Assembly (NCBI RefSeq): GCF_000285555.1
Contig: NZ_HE610997.1
Location: forward strand, 535,471 to 599,470
Direction: 5' to 3'
Source of the DNA: Kurthia massiliensis
GTDB taxonomy: Bacteria; Bacillota; Bacilli; Bacillales_A; Planococcaceae
Length of the DNA: 64,000 bases
The stretch's first letter is position 1. Every line of letters begins with the position of its first letter. Positions 16,843-26,269 of the stretch are shown here, piece after piece. The position numbers and the translations under genes were made by a program. The notes beneath the pieces are model-generated. The model saw only the letters and a list, made by a program, of their open reading frames with translations. It was not told the DNA's origin and made no database searches.

Positions 16843-17431
16843 GGACGTTCCATTTGTTTAAAATATATCGTAATTGTGCTTCCGTTTGTTCGATCGACTC
16901 GTTGTTATAAATAACTGCATCAGCACCTTTTTCTTTAACCGAAATCGGCAACTGCGAACTAATACGCGCACGCGCTTCTTCTTCTGTTAATCCGTTTCGT
17001 TGCATCAAACGTGTCAGTTGATTTTCTTCATTCACAGAGACGACGAGAATTTTCTCAACGTAGCTTTGAAGGCCACTCTCAAACAATAGTGGAATATCCA
17101 TCACTACGTGTAGATGCCCGTCAGATAAGTATTCATCGCGCTGACGAAGCATTTCTTTTCGAATCGCCGGGTGAATAATATCGTTCAATTGTTTACGTTT
17201 TGCTGGGTCGTGAAAAATCAGTGCACCGACTTTTTGGCGATCCATATGACCATCTTCTAAGATTACTTCATGGCCAAATGCTTCGGCAATTTCCGCTAAT
17301 GTTTCCGTTCCAGGTTCGACGACGACACGCGCAACTTTATCGGCATCGACGATTGGAATTTGTAAATGTTCGAACATTTTTGCGACGGTACTTTTCCCAC
17401 TCGCAATACTTCCCGTTAATCCTATAATCAT
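16829..17431 (-). CDS. coaE: Dephospho-CoA kinase
   Basis: Phosphorylates the 3' hydroxyl of dephospho-CoA, the last step in coenzyme A synthesis. The 200-residue P-loop kinase has Walker A GSIASGKS at residues 7-14, the VDADKVAR acceptor region and DIPLLFESGL in the lid. ATG with TAGGAGGA upstream. It is the third gene of polA-mutM-coaE, 11 bp after mutM, the standard Bacillales order. Confidence 0.96.
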   Translation of the reverse strand: MIIGLTGSIASGKSTVAKMFEHLQIPIVDADKVARVVVEPGTETLAEIAEAFGHEVILEDGHMDRQKVGALIFHDPAKRKQLNDIIHPAIRKEMLRQRDEYLSDGHLHVVMDIPLLFESGLQSYVEKILVVSVNEENQLTRLMQRNGLTEEEARARISSQLPISVKEKGADAVIYNNESIEQTEAQLRYILNKWNVLQEL

Positions 17432-17442
17432 TTTTTCTCCTC

Positions 17443-18315
17443 CTAATGCTGACAGTTTGGACAGTAAAACGAGTTGCGTCCAGCGATAATTTGTTGCTCT
17501 GTATTAGTATGACACATTGGGCATTTTTTCATCCCATACATTTGCAAGCGGTGTTGCATACCCCCTGCTTCACCGTTAATATTACGGTAATCTGAGATAG
17601 AAGAGCCGCCAAATGCGATACTTTCTGTTAAAACAGCGACAATTTCTTTGAATAACGCAACCAATTCATCATTTGTCATTTGGGACACTAATCGTCCCGG
17701 ATGTATACGCTGTCTAAACAATGCTTCGTTCGCATAAATGTTTCCACAGCCGCTTACAACTTTACCATCCATAATGACCGCTTTAATCGCTTTGTGATTG
17801 TACTTTCGTTGTGCACATTTTGCTAAAAAGAAATTACAGGCATCGTCGGCAAAAGGTTCCGGTGCCATCTCTAATAACGGTGGATAATCTGCCACTTCAC
17901 GTAATAAGCGCATCTCACCGAATCGACGAATATCAGCATAAATGAGCCATTCTTCCGGTGCGAGTTGCAACATGACGTGCATATGTTTATGAAACTTACC
18001 TTCTGTCACATCATCTGGATGTGAGACGTGGAACCATGCCCCTGACATGCCTAAATGATTGACGAGTAATTGTTGTTGTCCGTCTTTTATGACCGTAAAG
18101 AAAATATATTTTGCGTGACGTTCAATACGTTGAATCGTCATATTCGTCACTTGTTCAATAAACTGTTCGGGTGTTTTCCCTTTAATAATTGCTTCTTTGC
18201 CGGCTTCTTTTGACGCATAAATAACCGGCGAAATGATGACGCGTTGAACAGTCTTACCTTCAACAGCAGGTTTCAACATTCGAACGACGCCTTCTACTTC
18301 TGGTAATTCAGGCAT
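17443..18315 (-). CDS. mutM: Formamidopyrimidine-DNA glycosylase (Fpg/MutM)
   Basis: A bifunctional glycosylase/AP lyase that removes 8-oxoguanine and formamidopyrimidines. The N-terminal proline nucleophile and acid are in MPELPEVEGV (P2, E3). The H2TH region contains VSGCGNIYANEALF. A C-terminal zinc finger uses C265, C268, C285 and C288. The 290-residue length is slightly above the usual 270-275. It sits 12 bp after polA in the same repair operon. Confidence 0.96.
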   Translation of the reverse strand: MPELPEVEGVVRMLKPAVEGKTVQRVIISPVIYASKEAGKEAIIKGKTPEQFIEQVTNMTIQRIERHAKYIFFTVIKDGQQQLLVNHLGMSGAWFHVSHPDDVTEGKFHKHMHVMLQLAPEEWLIYADIRRFGEMRLLREVADYPPLLEMAPEPFADDACNFFLAKCAQRKYNHKAIKAVIMDGKVVSGCGNIYANEALFRQRIHPGRLVSQMTNDELVALFKEIVAVLTESIAFGGSSISDYRNINGEAGGMQHRLQMYGMKKCPMCHTNTEQQIIAGRNSFYCPNCQH

Positions 18316-18327
18316 ATAAAAACTCCT

Positions 18328-20949
18328 TTATTTTGCGTCGTACCAAGTAGCACCTGATGCAGCATCTGCTTTCAGTGGCACTTTTAATGCAACCGCATGT
18401 TCCATCACTTCTGGTACGAGTTTCGCTAAAATATCTACTTCTTCTGGTGGTGCTTCAAAAATTAATTCATCGTGTACTTGTAACAACATCGTTGATTGTA
18501 AATTGTGCGCTTTTAACGCTGCAGCCATATCAATCATCGCTTTTTTAATAATATCGGCCGCTGTTCCTTGAATCGGTGTATTCATCGCTGTACGTTCCGC
18601 AAAGCTACGAATATTAAAGTTACGGCTATTTAAATCTGGTAAATAGCGACGACGATTTAATAACGTCGTGACGTAGCCATCTTTTTTCGCTTGTGCGACG
18701 ACTGATTCCATATAGCCTTTCACACCTGGATAGCTTTCAAAGTAACGTTCGATAAATTCAGCCGCTTCTTTGCGCGTAATGCCCAAGTTTTGAGATAAAC
18801 CGTAATCGCTAATACCGTAGACGATCCCAAAGTTAACCGCTTTTGCTTGGCGACGCATATTCGGTGTTACATCTTCTTTAGCGACACCGAAAACGTCCAT
18901 CGCTGTCTTCGTATGAATATCTAAATCGTGTTTAAACGCATCGATTAAATTTTGCTCATCTGCCATATCAGCTAAGACGCGCAATTCAATTTGTGAATAA
19001 TCGGCTGAGAACAACGTCCAACCTTCGTGACTTGGCACGAACGCTTGACGAATTTTACGCCCTTCTTCTAATCGAATCGGGATGTTTTGTAAGTTCGGAT
19101 CGACGGAGCTTAAACGGCCTGTCGCTGTTAATGCTTGTTGATAGCGCGTATGAATTTTATGGTCTTTTTCATGAACGACTTTTAATAATCCTTCAATATA
19201 CGTCGAATTTAACTTGCCTAATTGACGATATTCTAAAATGTAGTCAATCACTTCATGCTCTGGTTGTAATTTTTCTAATACGTCCGCTGCTGTAGAGTAA
19301 CCTGTTTTCGTCTTTTTAATAATCGGTAAACCGAGCGTTTCAAATAATACGACACCTAATTGCTTCGGCGAATTAATATTAAATTGCGTCCCTGCAAGCG
19401 CGTAAATTTTTTGCTCAATCGCCGCTAATTTAGACGTTAACTCTTGACCCATTTCCACTAAGCACTGCTCATCTACCGCAACACCCGCACATTCCATATC
19501 ACATAAAATAAGTGCAAGTGGCAATTCAATCGTTTTGTATAGCTCAAACTGTTCTTTTTCTTGAAGCGTTTCAGCAAGTTTCGGCATAACATTCCATACC
19601 GCAAGCGCTTTACGACAAACGTGTTCAGCAACGACGTCTACTGCTGGAATCGCACGTTTTGCACCTTTACCATATACTTGCTCCGCGACTTGCACATCGT
19701 AGTAACCGTACGTTTTTGCAACTTGTGCAATTTCATCTACGTTTTGATTTGCTTCATCGATGTATGCAGCTAACATGACATCTTCCGTTACACCGTTTAA
19801 TTCAATATCAAATCGGCGAAGTGCTGCTTTTTGTGCTTTCACGTCGAATACGTATTTTTCAAGCGTGTCATCTGCTAAATACGCTTTCACCGCTTCGCTT
19901 TTTAAGACATCATCAAACGTCATATAATAAGAAGCTTTCCCATCGCTAAAGCCGATACCTAAAATATCACACGTATGGTAATGTGCATCGTCTAACTCTA
20001 CGTGCACACCCATGCCTGAAACAAGTTCTGTTGATAACGTTTCAACGTGTTGCCATGGAATGTCTTGTTGTTCTGTCGTTTCAACTTCAAGATCACTTTT
20101 TTCGATTAATGATTTGAATGATAACTCATGCCATAGCGCAAATAGTTGTTCTGTATTTGGGCCTTCCCACGCTAATTGATCAATCGTTACATCAATTGGC
20201 GCTTGGCGATTAATCGTCGCTAGTTCTTTACTTAACTTCGCTTGCGCTTCATTTTCTACGAGCTTTTCTTTTAGCTTTCCTTTTACTTCATCAATATGTT
20301 CATAAACGCCTTCAACAGTTTCAAATTGCGTTAACAATTTAATCGCTGTTTTTTCACCGACGCTCGGTACGCCTGGAATATTATCTGATTTATCACCCAT
20401 TAACCCTTTCATATCAATAATTTGAAGTGGTGTTAACGTATATTTTTCTAAAATGTGCGCAGGTGTGTAATGCTCGATATCGGTCATTCCTTTGCGCGTA
20501 ATATAGACTGTCGTATTGTCTGATGCTAGTTGCGTTAAATCTTTATCACCAGAAACGACAACAGTTTCTAAACCTGCTTCGTCTGCTTCACGTGCAAGCG
20601 TACCGATAATGTCATCTGCTTCATACATTTCTAATTCGTAACGTTGCATGTTGTAAGCATCTAATAATTTACGTAAATACGGGAATTGCTCTGACAACTC
20701 AGGTGGTGTTTTTTGACGGCCACCTTTATATTCTTTATACGTACTATGGCGGAAAGTCGTTTTCCCAGCATCAAATGCAACGAGTACACGGGTCGGATTT
20801 TCCTCTGCTAAAATTTTTTGTAGCATCGTCGTAAAGCCGTAAATCGCGTTCGTATGAATGCCTTGATCATTCGTTAATAATGGTAAGGCGAAAAATGCAC
20901 GATATGCTAAGCTATTACCGTCTAGTAATAGTAATTTTTCTTTTGTCAT
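18328..20949 (-). CDS. polA: DNA polymerase I
   Basis: An 873-residue repair and Okazaki-fragment polymerase. The 5'-3' exonuclease domain (1-290) begins with LLLDGNSLAYRAFFALPL and includes YEADDIIGTLA and GDKSDNIPGVPSVGEKTA. The middle domain (about 300-460) lacks recognisable DEDD proofreading motifs, as in B. subtilis and B. stearothermophilus Pol I. The polymerase domain has motif A DYSQIELRVLA, motif B RRQAKAVNFGIVYG and motif C QVHDELIFE. ATG with AAAGGAGAA upstream. First gene of polA-mutM-coaE. Confidence 0.97.
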   Translation of the reverse strand: MTKEKLLLLDGNSLAYRAFFALPLLTNDQGIHTNAIYGFTTMLQKILAEENPTRVLVAFDAGKTTFRHSTYKEYKGGRQKTPPELSEQFPYLRKLLDAYNMQRYELEMYEADDIIGTLAREADEAGLETVVVSGDKDLTQLASDNTTVYITRKGMTDIEHYTPAHILEKYTLTPLQIIDMKGLMGDKSDNIPGVPSVGEKTAIKLLTQFETVEGVYEHIDEVKGKLKEKLVENEAQAKLSKELATINRQAPIDVTIDQLAWEGPNTEQLFALWHELSFKSLIEKSDLEVETTEQQDIPWQHVETLSTELVSGMGVHVELDDAHYHTCDILGIGFSDGKASYYMTFDDVLKSEAVKAYLADDTLEKYVFDVKAQKAALRRFDIELNGVTEDVMLAAYIDEANQNVDEIAQVAKTYGYYDVQVAEQVYGKGAKRAIPAVDVVAEHVCRKALAVWNVMPKLAETLQEKEQFELYKTIELPLALILCDMECAGVAVDEQCLVEMGQELTSKLAAIEQKIYALAGTQFNINSPKQLGVVLFETLGLPIIKKTKTGYSTAADVLEKLQPEHEVIDYILEYRQLGKLNSTYIEGLLKVVHEKDHKIHTRYQQALTATGRLSSVDPNLQNIPIRLEEGRKIRQAFVPSHEGWTLFSADYSQIELRVLADMADEQNLIDAFKHDLDIHTKTAMDVFGVAKEDVTPNMRRQAKAVNFGIVYGISDYGLSQNLGITRKEAAEFIERYFESYPGVKGYMESVVAQAKKDGYVTTLLNRRRYLPDLNSRNFNIRSFAERTAMNTPIQGTAADIIKKAMIDMAAALKAHNLQSTMLLQVHDELIFEAPPEEVDILAKLVPEVMEHAVALKVPLKADAASGATWYDAK

Positions 20950-21029
20950 ATCAATTCTCCTTTGCTTTTATGTCCTTTTCTATTTTACCATGCACGCACT
21001 TTTTTCGTCGCACACACGTTCTTTTCCAA

Positions 21030-21059
21030 TAAAAAAAGACCGCTCGGAATAAGCGGTCA
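21030..21059 (-). terminator. Terminator of the maoC-phoP-phoR unit
   Basis: GACCGCT / AGCGGTC stem followed by seven T on the minus strand, about 85 bp after the phoR stop. Confidence 0.75.
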
Positions 21060-21142
21060 TCTGTGTGACAGTCGAAGGGGGCTTCTAGCTATACATTATC
21101 AAATAGATTTAAAGCGCATATGAAGCCTTTGTAAAAGATTTG

Positions 21143-22582
21143 TTAAGTTGCTTGTTTTGGCAACATGACACGCATCGTTGTTCCTTTCCCTACTTCACTG
21201 TCGACTTGAATTTTCCCATGATGAATTTCAACTAAATGTTTGACGATTGCTAAACCGAGGCCTGTACCACCTGAATTACGGCTACGCGCGCGGTCAACAC
21301 GATAAAATCGTTCAAACACACGCGGGATTTCCTCTTTTGAAATCCCGATGCCTTCATCGTGCACTTCTAAAATACCGTACTGCTCATCTTCACGAAGCGT
21401 CATCGTCACCTTCGTCGCTTCTGGTGAATAACTAATCGCATTAAACAATAAATTAACGATGACTTGCATTAGACGATTGGCATCACCGAGCACAGTAATT
21501 TCTGTCGGTGCCTCTACGACAAGTGCCATATCTTTTTCTGATAAACGTTGTGCGGATAACTCTGTAGCACGTCGTACGAGATCGTTTAAGTTCGTTGGTA
21601 ATAAATCGAGTACGAAACCATGTTTTTCAAGCTTTGATAACTCTAATAAATCATTGACGAGCATTTGCAATCGATTACTTTCTTTATTCATAATTTCTAA
21701 AAATGTCAGCAACGTTTCTTCGTCTTTATACGCACCATCTAATAACGTCTCTGAAAATCCTTTCATCGACGTAATCGGCGTACGCAGTTCATGCGATACG
21801 TTCGCCACGAAATCTTTGCGCACTTGCTCGAGTTTTTTCAACTCCGTAATGTCATGCATCACGATTACAACACCGAGCCAATGCCCATGCTCCCCGATGA
21901 CCGGTGCACCGTACACTTCCATATGACGTATTTCACTTTCAAGTGGCAGTTGAATTTGCTGACGATACGCCTCTTCAGTCATAAAGACGTGGTCAACGAA
22001 CTCTTCTAGCTCTGCTGGCATTCCGAGATCACGAAATACTTGCTCCGTTACGATGTCATGTTGCTTATCAAATAGGTCTAAAAACACGCGATTGACGACC
22101 GAAATATCGCCTTCGCGACCGATCATAATGAGCGCGCTCCCCATATTTTCAATTAATGTTTTTAAACGTTCTTGTTCAATTTCACGCGTCATCATCATAT
22201 CTTGTAAGTTACGAGCCAACACATTAATGGAACGACTTAATGCAGACGTTGGCACGTCGCGCGCTTCATACGCACGTGCACGGTAGTTGCCTTTTGCTAA
22301 TTCTAATGCCGTATTCGTCACGTGATCAACAGACGACATCACGTTGTACAAAATCCGATTCGTTAACAATAGCATCACGACGAATGCAATGACGAATGAG
22401 CCAATATAAAACAGCCAAAAATATAAGCTGTTCATCATCGGTGAAGAAGCAGTGGTTTCACCTACTGTTGATGTATCAATATAAGCAGGTAATAATTGGC
22501 CAAGTACGAATGCTAAACAAGCAAGCACCGTTCCATATAAAAAGCCAAATGCGATTAATAAACGTAAACGCATCGACTTCAT
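21143..22582 (-). CDS. phoR: PhoR-type sensor histidine kinase
   Basis: A 479-residue membrane kinase paired with the PhoP response regulator. TM1 is about 8-32 and TM2 about 53-75, leaving only a 20-residue external loop. HAMP follows, then a PAS domain (about 140-250), HisKA with H264 in NVSHELRTPITSMKGF, and an ATPase with VNLLFNAISYSP (N box) and GTGLGLAIVKHLV (G box). B. subtilis PhoR (579 aa) has a large extracytoplasmic domain missing here, so the signal is probably sensed in the membrane or cytoplasm. The start overlaps the phoP stop by one base (TAATG). Confidence 0.9.
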   Translation of the reverse strand: MKSMRLRLLIAFGFLYGTVLACLAFVLGQLLPAYIDTSTVGETTASSPMMNSLYFWLFYIGSFVIAFVVMLLLTNRILYNVMSSVDHVTNTALELAKGNYRARAYEARDVPTSALSRSINVLARNLQDMMMTREIEQERLKTLIENMGSALIMIGREGDISVVNRVFLDLFDKQHDIVTEQVFRDLGMPAELEEFVDHVFMTEEAYRQQIQLPLESEIRHMEVYGAPVIGEHGHWLGVVIVMHDITELKKLEQVRKDFVANVSHELRTPITSMKGFSETLLDGAYKDEETLLTFLEIMNKESNRLQMLVNDLLELSKLEKHGFVLDLLPTNLNDLVRRATELSAQRLSEKDMALVVEAPTEITVLGDANRLMQVIVNLLFNAISYSPEATKVTMTLREDEQYGILEVHDEGIGISKEEIPRVFERFYRVDRARSRNSGGTGLGLAIVKHLVEIHHGKIQVDSEVGKGTTMRVMLPKQAT

Positions 22583-23283
22583 TATACTTTTGGCTCCTCA
22601 AATTTGTATCCAAGCCCACGAATCGTTTTAATGAAACGTGGCTTACGGCTATTTTCTTCGATTTGTTCGCGAAGGTGACTAATATGTACGTCAACGATAC
22701 GCGTATCTCCAGCAAAATCATAATGCCATACAGCACTTAACAATTGATCACGAGTTAATACACGATTTTTATTGTCTAATAAATAAACGAGTAACTCAAA
22801 TTCTTTTGGCGTGAATTCAAGTGCTTTGTCCCCAAGCGTTGCTTCGAAACGATCAGGATAGACGCTTAATTGACCGATGTGATACGTTTTTTCACGCGGT
22901 GTTTCTGGCTGATCTAACGTTTTAGAACGACGTAATACTGCTTTTACGCGGGCAACGACTTCACGTGGACTAAATGGTTTCGTCATATAATCATCTGCGC
23001 CAAGTTCTAAACCAAGTACTTTATCGAACTCATCGTCTTTCGCTGTCAGCATAATAATCGGCGTATCCATTTTTTGCATGCGTAATTCTTTACATACTTC
23101 CATGCCATCTTTTTTAGGCAACATTAAATCAAGCAAAATTAAGTCCGGTTTTTCCGCAATCGCCTGTTCTAAACCATCTTGGCCGTCAAATGCTTGTAAA
23201 ACATCAAATCCTGCTTGTTTTAAATTGTATTGTAATAATGTTGAAATGGATAATTCATCTTCTACGACTAAAATTTTATTCAT
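22582..23283 (-). CDS. phoP: PhoP-type OmpR-family response regulator
   Basis: A 233-residue regulator with an N-terminal receiver (phospho-acceptor D52 in LILLDLMLP, K near 102 in MTKPFSPRE) and a C-terminal winged helix with TRIVDVHISHLR. By position and similarity it is PhoP, expected to control phosphate starvation genes. The start is ATG at 23283 with GGAGG upstream. The open frame runs 12 codons further without support. It is cotranscribed with phoR and, from a 47-bp gap, probably with the upstream hotdog gene. Confidence 0.93.
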   Translation of the reverse strand: MNKILVVEDELSISTLLQYNLKQAGFDVLQAFDGQDGLEQAIAEKPDLILLDLMLPKKDGMEVCKELRMQKMDTPIIMLTAKDDEFDKVLGLELGADDYMTKPFSPREVVARVKAVLRRSKTLDQPETPREKTYHIGQLSVYPDRFEATLGDKALEFTPKEFELLVYLLDNKNRVLTRDQLLSAVWHYDFAGDTRIVDVHISHLREQIEENSRKPRFIKTIRGLGYKFEEPKV

Positions 23284-23330
23284 GTTTTTGCCTCCAATAT
23301 GTTCATTTGAAACCCCCATCTCAAATTCAC

Positions 23331-23735
23331 TTATTTAGGCGGAATTGCGATAACTGTTCCTGTCACGATTAATTCATCGGTAGAAAGATTACGTCCTTCT
23401 ACGTGAATGGTTACACCTTGAATCGCCTCACGCTTATCAATGACTTTTAAGACGATATGAATTGTTTCGTAATGAAAGAGGGCGCCTGGTCCAGGTAAAT
23501 ATTTCGAAATCGTCGATGTAATCATGCCATTAACCATAATCGTTGGCACGATTGGACGCTCAAATTCTGTTCGGCTCGCATAATCGTGTTGAATAAATAG
23601 CGGGTTACTATCGTTCGTTAAACCTAAATATAGTAGCAGCTGTTGATCTTCAATCTTTTCTGTAATTTGAATAGAATCTCCTACTTCAATTTCTGCGAAC
23701 GTTTTCCCCCTTCTATTGTTATTACCTAATAGCAA
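23331..23735 (-). CDS. MaoC-like hotdog-fold dehydratase/hydratase
   Basis: A 134-residue single hotdog domain with the R-hydratase signature: D42, N44-P45 and H50 in NDSNPLFIQH, followed by FERPIVPTIMVNGMI, where MaoC proteins have the A-FG-PI-HG-L segment. It is predicted to hydrate enoyl-CoA or enoyl-ACP-like thioesters. Because the canonical glycine/histidine are varied (PTIMVNG), catalysis is not certain. The start is TTG with AAAGGGGAGAG 7 nt upstream. It lies just ahead of phoP-phoR with no terminator between. B. subtilis has no such gene at this place. Cotranscription with a phosphate two-component system is unexplained. Confidence 0.8.
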   Translation of the reverse strand: MLLGNNNRRGKTFAEIEVGDSIQITEKIEDQQLLLYLGLTNDSNPLFIQHDYASRTEFERPIVPTIMVNGMITSTISKYLPGPGALFHYETIHIVLKVIDKREAIQGVTIHVEGRNLSTDELIVTGTVIAIPPK

Positions 23736-23807
23736 TTGGACTCTCCCCTTTCTACTATGCTTTTATAGTATCAGTTATAAGACGAAAAATCGAGCAACAG
23801 TCGCATA

Positions 23808-23840
23808 CAAAAAAGAAGCGTCAACTATAACAGACGCTTC
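23808..23840 (-). terminator. Terminator of mdh
   Basis: GAAGCGTC / GACGCTTC stem with a 10-nt loop, then a T run on the minus strand. Confidence 0.85.
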
Positions 23841-23848
23841 CTCATTTT

Positions 23849-24787
23849 TTAATCTAACGCATGCATCACATTACGTACAGCATCTGCAGAATGATTAAGC
23901 GCTGTTTGTTCTTCATCCGTCAGCGGCAATTCGATAATCTTTTCGACACCATTTGCACCGATAACCGTTGGTACACCTAAATAAATACCTTCTTGACCGT
24001 ACTCACCTTCTAAGTAAGCAATTGTCGGTAATACGCGTCGTTGATCTTTTAAAATTGCCTCTGCCATTTCAACCATCGCAGCAGCCGGCGCATAGTAGGC
24101 TGAACCATTGCCTAATAAATTTACAATCTCTCCACCACCGACACGTGTACGCTGCACAATCGCTTCTAATTGCGCTTCATCTAGTAATAATGATAACGGT
24201 ACGCCACCAGCATATGAATAGCGAACGAGTGGCACCATCGTATCTCCATGACCACCGAGCACAAATCCTGAAATGTCTTTTACAGATATATTGAGCGCTT
24301 CTGCAACAAATGTACGGAAACGTGCCGTATCTAAAATACCCGATTGACCGATGACACGATTTTTCGGAAAACCAGACGTTTCATAAACTGTATACGTCAT
24401 CGCATCGACTGGATTTGTTAATACAAGAATCGTCGCATCTGGTGAATATTTAACGACTTCTTCTGTCACTGATTGCATGACACGTTGATTAATTCGAACG
24501 AGGTCATCACGGCTCATTCCCGGTTTACGGGCAACACCTGCCGTTATAATGACGATGTCCGAATTTGCTGTATCTTCGTAATGAGATGTACCTTTAATGT
24601 GCGCATCAATATTTAAAATCGGTGTCGCCTCAGCCATATCTAGCGCTTTTCCTTTTGTCGGATTTTCCGCTTGAGGTACGTCTACGAGTACGACATCACC
24701 TAATTCTTTTTGTGCTACTAAAAAAGCCGCCGTTGCACCTGTATAACCAGCACCAATAACAGAAATCTTTTTACGTATGTTTGACAT
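23849..24787 (-). CDS. mdh: Malate dehydrogenase
   Basis: A 312-residue NAD-dependent, LDH-like malate dehydrogenase that converts malate to oxaloacetate in the TCA cycle. Rossmann motif GAGYTGA (12-18) with the NAD-selecting acid in VLVDVP. Catalytic histidine H180 in [11 protein letters not shown]87 in VARKPGMSR selects the dicarboxylate. ATG with AAAGGAG upstream. It follows icd but has its own promoter (24802-24831) after a terminator, so it can be expressed separately. Confidence 0.95.
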   Translation of the reverse strand: MSNIRKKISVIGAGYTGATAAFLVAQKELGDVVLVDVPQAENPTKGKALDMAEATPILNIDAHIKGTSHYEDTANSDIVIITAGVARKPGMSRDDLVRINQRVMQSVTEEVVKYSPDATILVLTNPVDAMTYTVYETSGFPKNRVIGQSGILDTARFRTFVAEALNISVKDISGFVLGGHGDTMVPLVRYSYAGGVPLSLLLDEAQLEAIVQRTRVGGGEIVNLLGNGSAYYAPAAAMVEMAEAILKDQRRVLPTIAYLEGEYGQEGIYLGVPTVIGANGVEKIIELPLTDEEQTALNHSADAVRNVMHALD

Positions 24788-24801
24788 AATAAAAAACTCC
24801 T

Positions 24802-24831
24802 TTTATACAATAAAATGGTAATTTGGTACAA
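24802..24831 (-). promoter_or_regulatory. mdh promoter
   Basis: TTGTAC-18-TATAAA on the minus strand, in the 88-bp gap after icd. The -35 overlaps the T run of the icd terminator. Confidence 0.5.
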
Positions 24832-24860
24832 AAAAAGAGATGAAGCAAGCTTCATCTCTT
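24829..24860 (-). terminator. Terminator between icd and mdh
   Basis: AAGAGATGAAG / CTTCATCTCTT stem with a very tight loop and seven T on the minus strand. Confidence 0.75.
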
Positions 24861-24875
24861 ATAATCCTTTAAAAA

Positions 24876-26135
24876 TTAAAGGTTTTTGATTAATTCGTCA
24901 GCGAACTCAGAGCATTTCACTTCTGTAGCGCCGTCCATTAGACGTGCGAAGTCGTAAGTTACAACTTTAGAAGCGATTGTTTTTTCTACTGATGCAGTGA
25001 TAGCGTCAGCAGCTTCTTGCCAGCCTAAGTGTTCAAGCATTAATACGCCTGAAAGTAATACTGATGAAGGGTTAACTTTATCTTGACCAGCATATTTAGG
25101 AGCTGTACCGTGAGTAGCTTCGAAGATAGCGTGACCAGTTACGTAGTTGATGTTCGCGCCTGGTGCGATACCGATACCACCTACTTGAGCAGCTAATGCG
25201 TCAGAGATGTAGTCACCGTTTAAGTTCATAGTTGCTACTACGTCGAATTCTTTCGGACGAGTAAGGATTTGTTGTAAGAAGATATCTGCGATAGAATCTT
25301 TTACGATGATTTTGCCAGCAGCTTCAGCGTCAGCTTGTGCTTTGTTTGCAGCGTCTGTGCCTTCTGCTTCTTTGATTTTATCGTATTGAGCCCAAGTGAA
25401 TACTTTATCGCCGAATTCTGCTTCAGCAAGATCGTAACCCCATTGTTTGAATCCACCTTCAGTGAATTTCATGATGTTACCTTTGTGTACTAGAGTAACA
25501 GTTGGTTTGTTGTGTTCGATTGCATAGTTGATTGCAGCGCGAACTAAACGCTCAGTACCTTCTTTAGAAACTGGTTTAATACCTAAACCTGAAGTTTCTG
25601 GGAAGCGGATTTTGTTAACACCTAGTTCAGTTTGTAAGAAGTTTAATAATTTCTTTTGTTCGTCTGAACCAGCTTTGTATTCGATACCAGCGTAGATATC
25701 TTCAGTGTTTTCACGGAAGATTACCATGTCAACGTCTTCTGGTTTTTTAACTGGTGATGGTACACCTTCGAAGTGACGTACAGGACGTAAGCATACATAT
25801 AAGTCAAGAGTTTGACGTAATGCTACGTTTAATGAACGGATACCGCCACCGATTGGAGTTGTAAGAGGACCTTTGATAGCGATTAAGTATTCGTTGATTT
25901 TGTCTAAAGTTTCTTGTGGTAACCATTCGCCTGTAGCGTTGAATGCTTTTTCACCAGCTAAAACTTCTAACCATTCGATTGTTTTTTCGCCATTGTAAGC
26001 TTTTTTCACAGCTGCGTCGATAACGCGAGAAGCTGCGTGCCAGATATCAGGACCGATACCGTCACCAATGATGAATGGGATTGTTGGATTGTTTGGTACG
26101 TTTAATACGTTGTTTTCCATAGTAATTTTTGCCAT
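24876..26135 (-). CDS. icd: Isocitrate dehydrogenase (NADP)
   Basis: A 419-residue enzyme that decarboxylates isocitrate to 2-oxoglutarate. [10 protein letters not shown] (21-30) opens the fold. The substrate serine S101 lies in [15 protein letters not shown], the site phosphorylated in E. coli Icd. The C-terminal [13 protein letters not shown] and [11 protein letters not shown] motifs are present. The start is ATG at 26135 with TAGGAGGCG. The frame extends 12 codons upstream, but that stretch crosses an intercistronic hairpin. It sits 134 bp after citZ, probably cotranscribed. Confidence 0.96.
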   Translation of the reverse strand: MAKITMENNVLNVPNNPTIPFIIGDGIGPDIWHAASRVIDAAVKKAYNGEKTIEWLEVLAGEKAFNATGEWLPQETLDKINEYLIAIKGPLTTPIGGGIRSLNVALRQTLDLYVCLRPVRHFEGVPSPVKKPEDVDMVIFRENTEDIYAGIEYKAGSDEQKKLLNFLQTELGVNKIRFPETSGLGIKPVSKEGTERLVRAAINYAIEHNKPTVTLVHKGNIMKFTEGGFKQWGYDLAEAEFGDKVFTWAQYDKIKEAEGTDAANKAQADAEAAGKIIVKDSIADIFLQQILTRPKEFDVVATMNLNGDYISDALAAQVGGIGIAPGANINYVTGHAIFEATHGTAPKYAGQDKVNPSSVLLSGVLMLEHLGWQEAADAITASVEKTIASKVVTYDFARLMDGATEVKCSEFADELIKNL

Positions 26136-26171
26136 GTAAATTACGCCTCCTAAATTATATATCACAATCAT

Positions 26172-26198
26172 GGGCTTGGTCCAAAAGGTCCCAAGCCC
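26172..26198 (-). other. Intercistronic hairpin between citZ and icd
   Basis: GGGCTTGGGACC / GGACCAAGCCC forms a strong stem without a T run, about 37 nt before the icd start. It is better read as an mRNA processing or stabilising hairpin, or a partial attenuator, than as a terminator. Confidence 0.55.
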
Positions 26199-26269
26199 AA
26201 TGACAATTACATTATATCATACAGTTGCTTTCAAGTATTTCGCTTTTAAGCCCAAATTCGCTAAATTTA

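Noticed and set aside
26136-26171. 12-codon N-terminal extension of icd
   Set aside because: It lacks a ribosome binding site and the internal ATG has TAGGAGGCG; homologues start at MAKI-type sequence.
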